Shown in pieces: positions 5,570-6,593 of a stretch of DNA of 6,593 nt. How positions within the stretch are numbered: position 1 is the first letter of the stretch; every line of letters begins with the position of its first letter. The position numbers and the translations under genes are program-made. The notes below the pieces were generated by a model, which was not told the origin of the DNA, searched no databases, and saw only the letters and a program-made list of their open reading frames with translations. The stretch lies in the NCBI GenBank assembly GCA_009885445.1, contig VFKQ01000370.1, forward strand, positions 1 to 6,593, read 5' to 3'. Source of the stretch: Anaerolineaceae bacterium (GTDB taxonomy: Bacteria; Chloroflexota; Anaerolineae; Anaerolineales; Villigracilaceae).

Positions 5570-6593
5570 ATGAAAATCAGACCACAAAAAGCACTCACCT
5601 TCGACGACGTTCTGCTCATCCCGCAACGCTCGTCGCTCAAATCGCGGCAGGACGGCGACACTTCCACGCGGCTGACGACGACAATTCATTTAAATATTCC
5701 GATCATGAGCGCCAACATGGACACGGTCACTGAGGCGCGCATGGCGATTGCCATGGCGCGCGCCGGTGGCATTGGAATTTTGCATCGCTTCATGACGATT
5801 GAACATCAAGTGCGTGAAGTTAAAAACGTGAAACGCGCGCAGGGATTCATCATCGAGCATCCTTATAACGTGCAGGGCGATGCGAATTTGGCGAAGGCAC
5901 GCGCGCTGATGGACACGCACAAGGTCGGCGCATTGATTGTGCTCGACGCCGCTGGAAATTTCAGCGGCCTCGTCTCACAGCGCGACCTTCTGCTGGCCCC
6001 GGCTTCGATGGAGCGCGTGGCGCTCGCCATGACCCCGCGCGAAAAACTGATTACCGCCGCGCCCGACGTGACAGTGGCGCAGGCCCGTGAATTGCTTTAC
6101 ACACATCGCATCGAAAAATTGCCGGTGCTCAACAAAGATGGCGTGCTCGTCGGCCTGATCACAGCTGGCGATCTGGCCAAACTTGAAAAACAGGATATCG
6201 CCTCTAAAGATTCTAAAGGTCGCCTGTTGGTTGGCGCGGCCATCGGCGTGACAGCGAGCGAACGCGAACGCGCCGTCGCGCTCATCGAAGCGGGCGCAGA
6301 CGCGCTCGTGCTCGACATCGCCCACGGTCACGCGGACCATTGCATTGCCATGCTCAAAAATTTGAAAAGAGAATTTCCCGCAATTCAAGTGGTCGCTGGA
6401 AATGTCGCTTCGCGCGAAGGCGCGCGAGAACTGGCCGAAGCGGGCGCAGACGCAATAAAAGTGGGCATCGGCCCAGGCTCGATCTGCACCACGCGCATCG
6501 TCACGGGATTCGGCGTCCCGCAGTTGACCGCCATCATCGACAGCGCCGCCGGAATTAAAGATTCTGGCCGCGACGTGCCGCTCATCGCCGACG
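5570..6593 (+). CDS. guaB: Inosine-5'-monophosphate dehydrogenase, 3' end cut by window edge
   Basis: IMP dehydrogenase oxidises IMP to XMP with NAD+, the committed step of GMP synthesis, in the cytoplasm. The 341 visible residues start MKIRPQKALTFDDVLLIPQR, as in bacterial GuaB, and include MDTVTE (50-55), which favours IMPDH over GMP reductase. Two CBS domains follow (about 94-147 and 154-207); in this family they bind purine nucleotides and tune activity. The second half of the barrel has D249 in VLDIAHGH, AGNVA (276-280) and the catalytic loop GIGPGSICTTR with C306, the residue that attacks IMP. The frame runs off the window just after VPLIAD, before the phosphate-binding GG motif and the mobile flap, so about 150 residues are missing. 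GGAG at 5562-5565 supports the ATG, though the 4-nt spacing is short. It lies 51 nt after recJ and may be co-transcribed with it. Confidence 0.96.
   Translation, partial: MKIRPQKALTFDDVLLIPQRSSLKSRQDGDTSTRLTTTIHLNIPIMSANMDTVTEARMAIAMARAGGIGILHRFMTIEHQVREVKNVKRAQGFIIEHPYNVQGDANLAKARALMDTHKVGALIVLDAAGNFSGLVSQRDLLLAPASMERVALAMTPREKLITAAPDVTVAQARELLYTHRIEKLPVLNKDGVLVGLITAGDLAKLEKQDIASKDSKGRLLVGAAIGVTASERERAVALIEAGADALVLDIAHGHADHCIAMLKNLKREFPAIQVVAGNVASREGARELAEAGADAIKVGIGPGSICTTRIVTGFGVPQLTAIIDSAAGIKDSGRDVPLIAD

Noticed and set aside
5975..6388. Minus-strand open frame (137 codons) opposite guaB
   Set aside because: The plus strand encodes IMP dehydrogenase through the whole interval; the antisense frame shows no family features.

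Overview
The window looks like a stretch of bacterial chromosome of moderately high GC. It holds housekeeping genes and a small accessory block, with no mobile element, RNA gene or CRISPR array that I can see. The style suggests a Chloroflexota (Anaerolineae-like) genome: short C/T-rich intergenic spacers, palindromic repeats, proteins of unknown function carrying export signals, and a mix of leadered and apparently leaderless starts. This is an inference from texture and gene mix, not a proven assignment.

Layout. Minus strand, in order of decreasing coordinate: a secreted Ig-like protein (2551-3522) and a lipoprotein (1491-2546). They form a tight two-gene unit with a 4-nt gap and end at a hairpin terminator (1421-1451). 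Next is a DUF4160/DUF2442 pair (1076-1315 and 853-1098) that overlaps by 23 nt and has its own TATAAT promoter. Last is an RlmI-type rRNA methyltransferase (start at 778) that runs off the left edge. Plus strand: recJ (3800-5518), then guaB (start at 5570), which runs off the right edge. The divergent spacer 3523-3799 separates the two halves. It holds a 12-bp palindrome, a G-quadruplex-capable tract on the minus strand and a -10 box close to the recJ start.

How the genes work together. recJ (ssDNA exonuclease for repair and recombination) and guaB (IMP dehydrogenase for GMP synthesis) are probably co-transcribed, but the 51-nt gap holds two mutually exclusive hairpins, one of which would cover the guaB ribosome binding site. 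The secreted protein and lipoprotein are probably both exported and may act together at the envelope; their function is unknown. The DUF4160/DUF2442 pair has the architecture of a toxin-antitoxin-like module, but no activity can be read from the sequence.

The parts most worth a second look are the two-hairpin leader of guaB, a perfect 16-bp inverted repeat translated inside recJ, the exported two-gene unit, the DUF pair, and three genes whose -10 boxes sit only 6-9 nt before the start codon.
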